Source: Paenibacillus pinihumi DSM 23905 = JCM 16419
GTDB taxonomy: Bacteria > Bacillota > Bacilli > Paenibacillales > Paenibacillaceae
Direction: 5' to 3'
Length of the DNA stretch: 64,000 nt
Assembly: GCF_000422505.1 (NCBI RefSeq)
Contig: NZ_KE383865.1
Location: forward strand, 96,726 to 160,725
Shown piece by piece: positions 63,287 to 64,000 of this stretch. The translations under genes and the position numbers were made by a program. Within the stretch, counting starts at the first letter, position 1. Every line of letters begins with the position of its first letter. Under the pieces are notes generated by a model. The model made no database searches, was not told the DNA's origin, and saw nothing but the letters and a program-made list of their open reading frames with translations.

Positions 63287-63325
63287 TAAGCCGGGATATG
63301 CCGGCCCGGGCCAGGAGGTGATGAT

Positions 63326-64000
63326 ATGCGCAAAACGGCGGCAAAACGAAGCGGAGCTGTATCGAGCAAAGGGCGTTCCTCTACTTTGCTGCGGAGAGGC
63401 TCCCGTTTGACTATTGTGAACTCTGAAGATCCGCTTGTATCGGTAATTATTCCTTATATGAATGAAAAACGGCTGATCCGCCGAATTATTCGCGAGGCCA
63501 GAGCCGTCCACCCAAGGACGGAAGTAATTATCGTTGCCAACGGCTCCACCAGGGAATCACTGCGTACAGTGCTAGGCAGTGGAGCCAAGGTGCTCGTATA
63601 CAATGAAAGGCTGGGCCATGATGTAGGCCGCAGCATTGGCGCTCAGGCAGCATATGGGGAGGCATTGTTGTTTATCGATGCTGATATGGTGATTTCATCT
63701 GCACGGCTGCGACCCTTTGTGCAGGCAGTACTATCCGGGTCGGCCGATGTTGCGCTGAACGACTATTCCGGCCCTACCGGGAAGTTGGAGGTGCACCGTG
63801 TAGTCTTGGCCAAACATGCCCTGAATGCCATGCTGGGCCAGGAGTCGCTGAAGGGCGCTTCCTTGACTGCGATCCCTCATGCCATTAGCCGCAAGGGGCT
63901 CGCAGCTGTTGGTCCGGAATCTCTTCTGGTCCCTCCACTGGCTCAGGCCAAGGCCATCCAGTTTGGATTAAAGGTGAAAGCCGTTCATTCGGTACAGGTA
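63326..64000 (+). CDS. Family 2 glycosyltransferase (3' end cut off)
   Basis: 225 codons visible before the window edge. The N-terminus is basic and Ser/Arg-rich (MRKTAAKRSGAVSSKGRSS). A GT-A fold begins at VSVIIPYMNEKRLI, with ARAVHPRTEVIIVANGS and the metal-binding LLFIDADMVI (DxD). AGGAGGTG is at normal distance from ATG 63326. The nucleotide-sugar and acceptor are unknown. Similar glycosyltransferases with basic N-termini occur in Paenibacillus spore or surface-sugar clusters. Confidence 0.85.
   Translation, partial: MRKTAAKRSGAVSSKGRSSTLLRRGSRLTIVNSEDPLVSVIIPYMNEKRLIRRIIREARAVHPRTEVIIVANGSTRESLRTVLGSGAKVLVYNERLGHDVGRSIGAQAAYGEALLFIDADMVISSARLRPFVQAVLSGSADVALNDYSGPTGKLEVHRVVLAKHALNAMLGQESLKGASLTAIPHAISRKGLAAVGPESLLVPPLAQAKAIQFGLKVKAVHSVQV

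Overview
The window looks like chromosome of a spore-forming, mid-GC Gram-positive bacterium, most likely Paenibacillus or a close relative in the Paenibacillaceae. This rests on gene content: lipobox lipoproteins, a tRNA-Phe T-box ahead of pheST, a TPP riboswitch ahead of thiC, spore coat genes (CotH, CotF types, a CotSA-like glycosyltransferase), a Spo0E-like protein, EcsAB and OhrR. Shine-Dalgarno sequences are strong, and GTG or TTG starts are common. I see no rRNA, tRNA, CRISPR array, transposase or prophage.

Layout. 1-5561 (minus): oligopeptide ABC importer oppABCDF, with oppF cut by the window edge. 6280-7442: a glutathione peroxidase gene divergent from ohrR, with two OhrR-type operators between them. 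7544-9489: hflK-hflC. 9500-13471: T-box-controlled pheST, with a dispersed palindromic element in the leader. 14048-17806: a 1252-residue ZapA protein, a normal ZapA head on an enormous Trp-rich coiled coil. 17965-20017: a lower-GC pair, aroC and a divergent LysR regulator. 20185-21140: a CuA-type lipoprotein and a small membrane protein. 21289-27058: mutS2, DUF350, a 24-residue membrane peptide, a zinc-ribbon protein, an MFS transporter and a cysteine synthase.

27034-30558 is a spore coat island: a CotH kinase, a CotG-like protein built from 13 Ser-His-Gly pentapeptides, a triple Sm-like protein and two CotF-type proteins. 30734-32464: an Lrp-type regulator with an alanine-type aminotransferase, followed by a second copy of the palindromic element directly behind a promoter-like sequence. 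32870-33112: Spo0E-like. 33415-38514: a tight six-gene run (cobalamin adenosyltransferase, RluA-type pseudouridine synthase, Spx/ArsC-like protein, site-2 protease, aminotransferase, 5'-3' exonuclease). 38644-39705: an AT-rich orphan gene resembling the BtrH N-terminal domain family.

39985-45189 is a sugar-acid catabolic cluster (IclR, SDR, FAH-family hydrolase, split UxaA-type dehydratase, Gfo/Idh/MocA dehydrogenase). The gene set suggests a non-phosphorylating diketo-hydrolase route. 45520-53797: a stalk-domain secreted protein, two small conserved proteins, an orphan terminator that implies a small RNA or attenuated leader, an HRDC protein, CheX, an SDR, a DEAD-box helicase and ecsAB. 54050-64000: an aminotransferase, an AraC regulator, phosphatidylserine decarboxylase, a secreted SH3-amidase, a CotSA-like glycosyltransferase, TPP riboswitch-thiC, an unknown protein and a truncated family 2 glycosyltransferase.

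The most unusual items are the giant ZapA, the CotH/CotG-like pair, the OhrR-gpx pairing, the dispersed palindromic element, the sugar-acid cluster and the orphan terminator at 47588-47628. All functions are inferred from sequence patterns read by eye. No database search was run.
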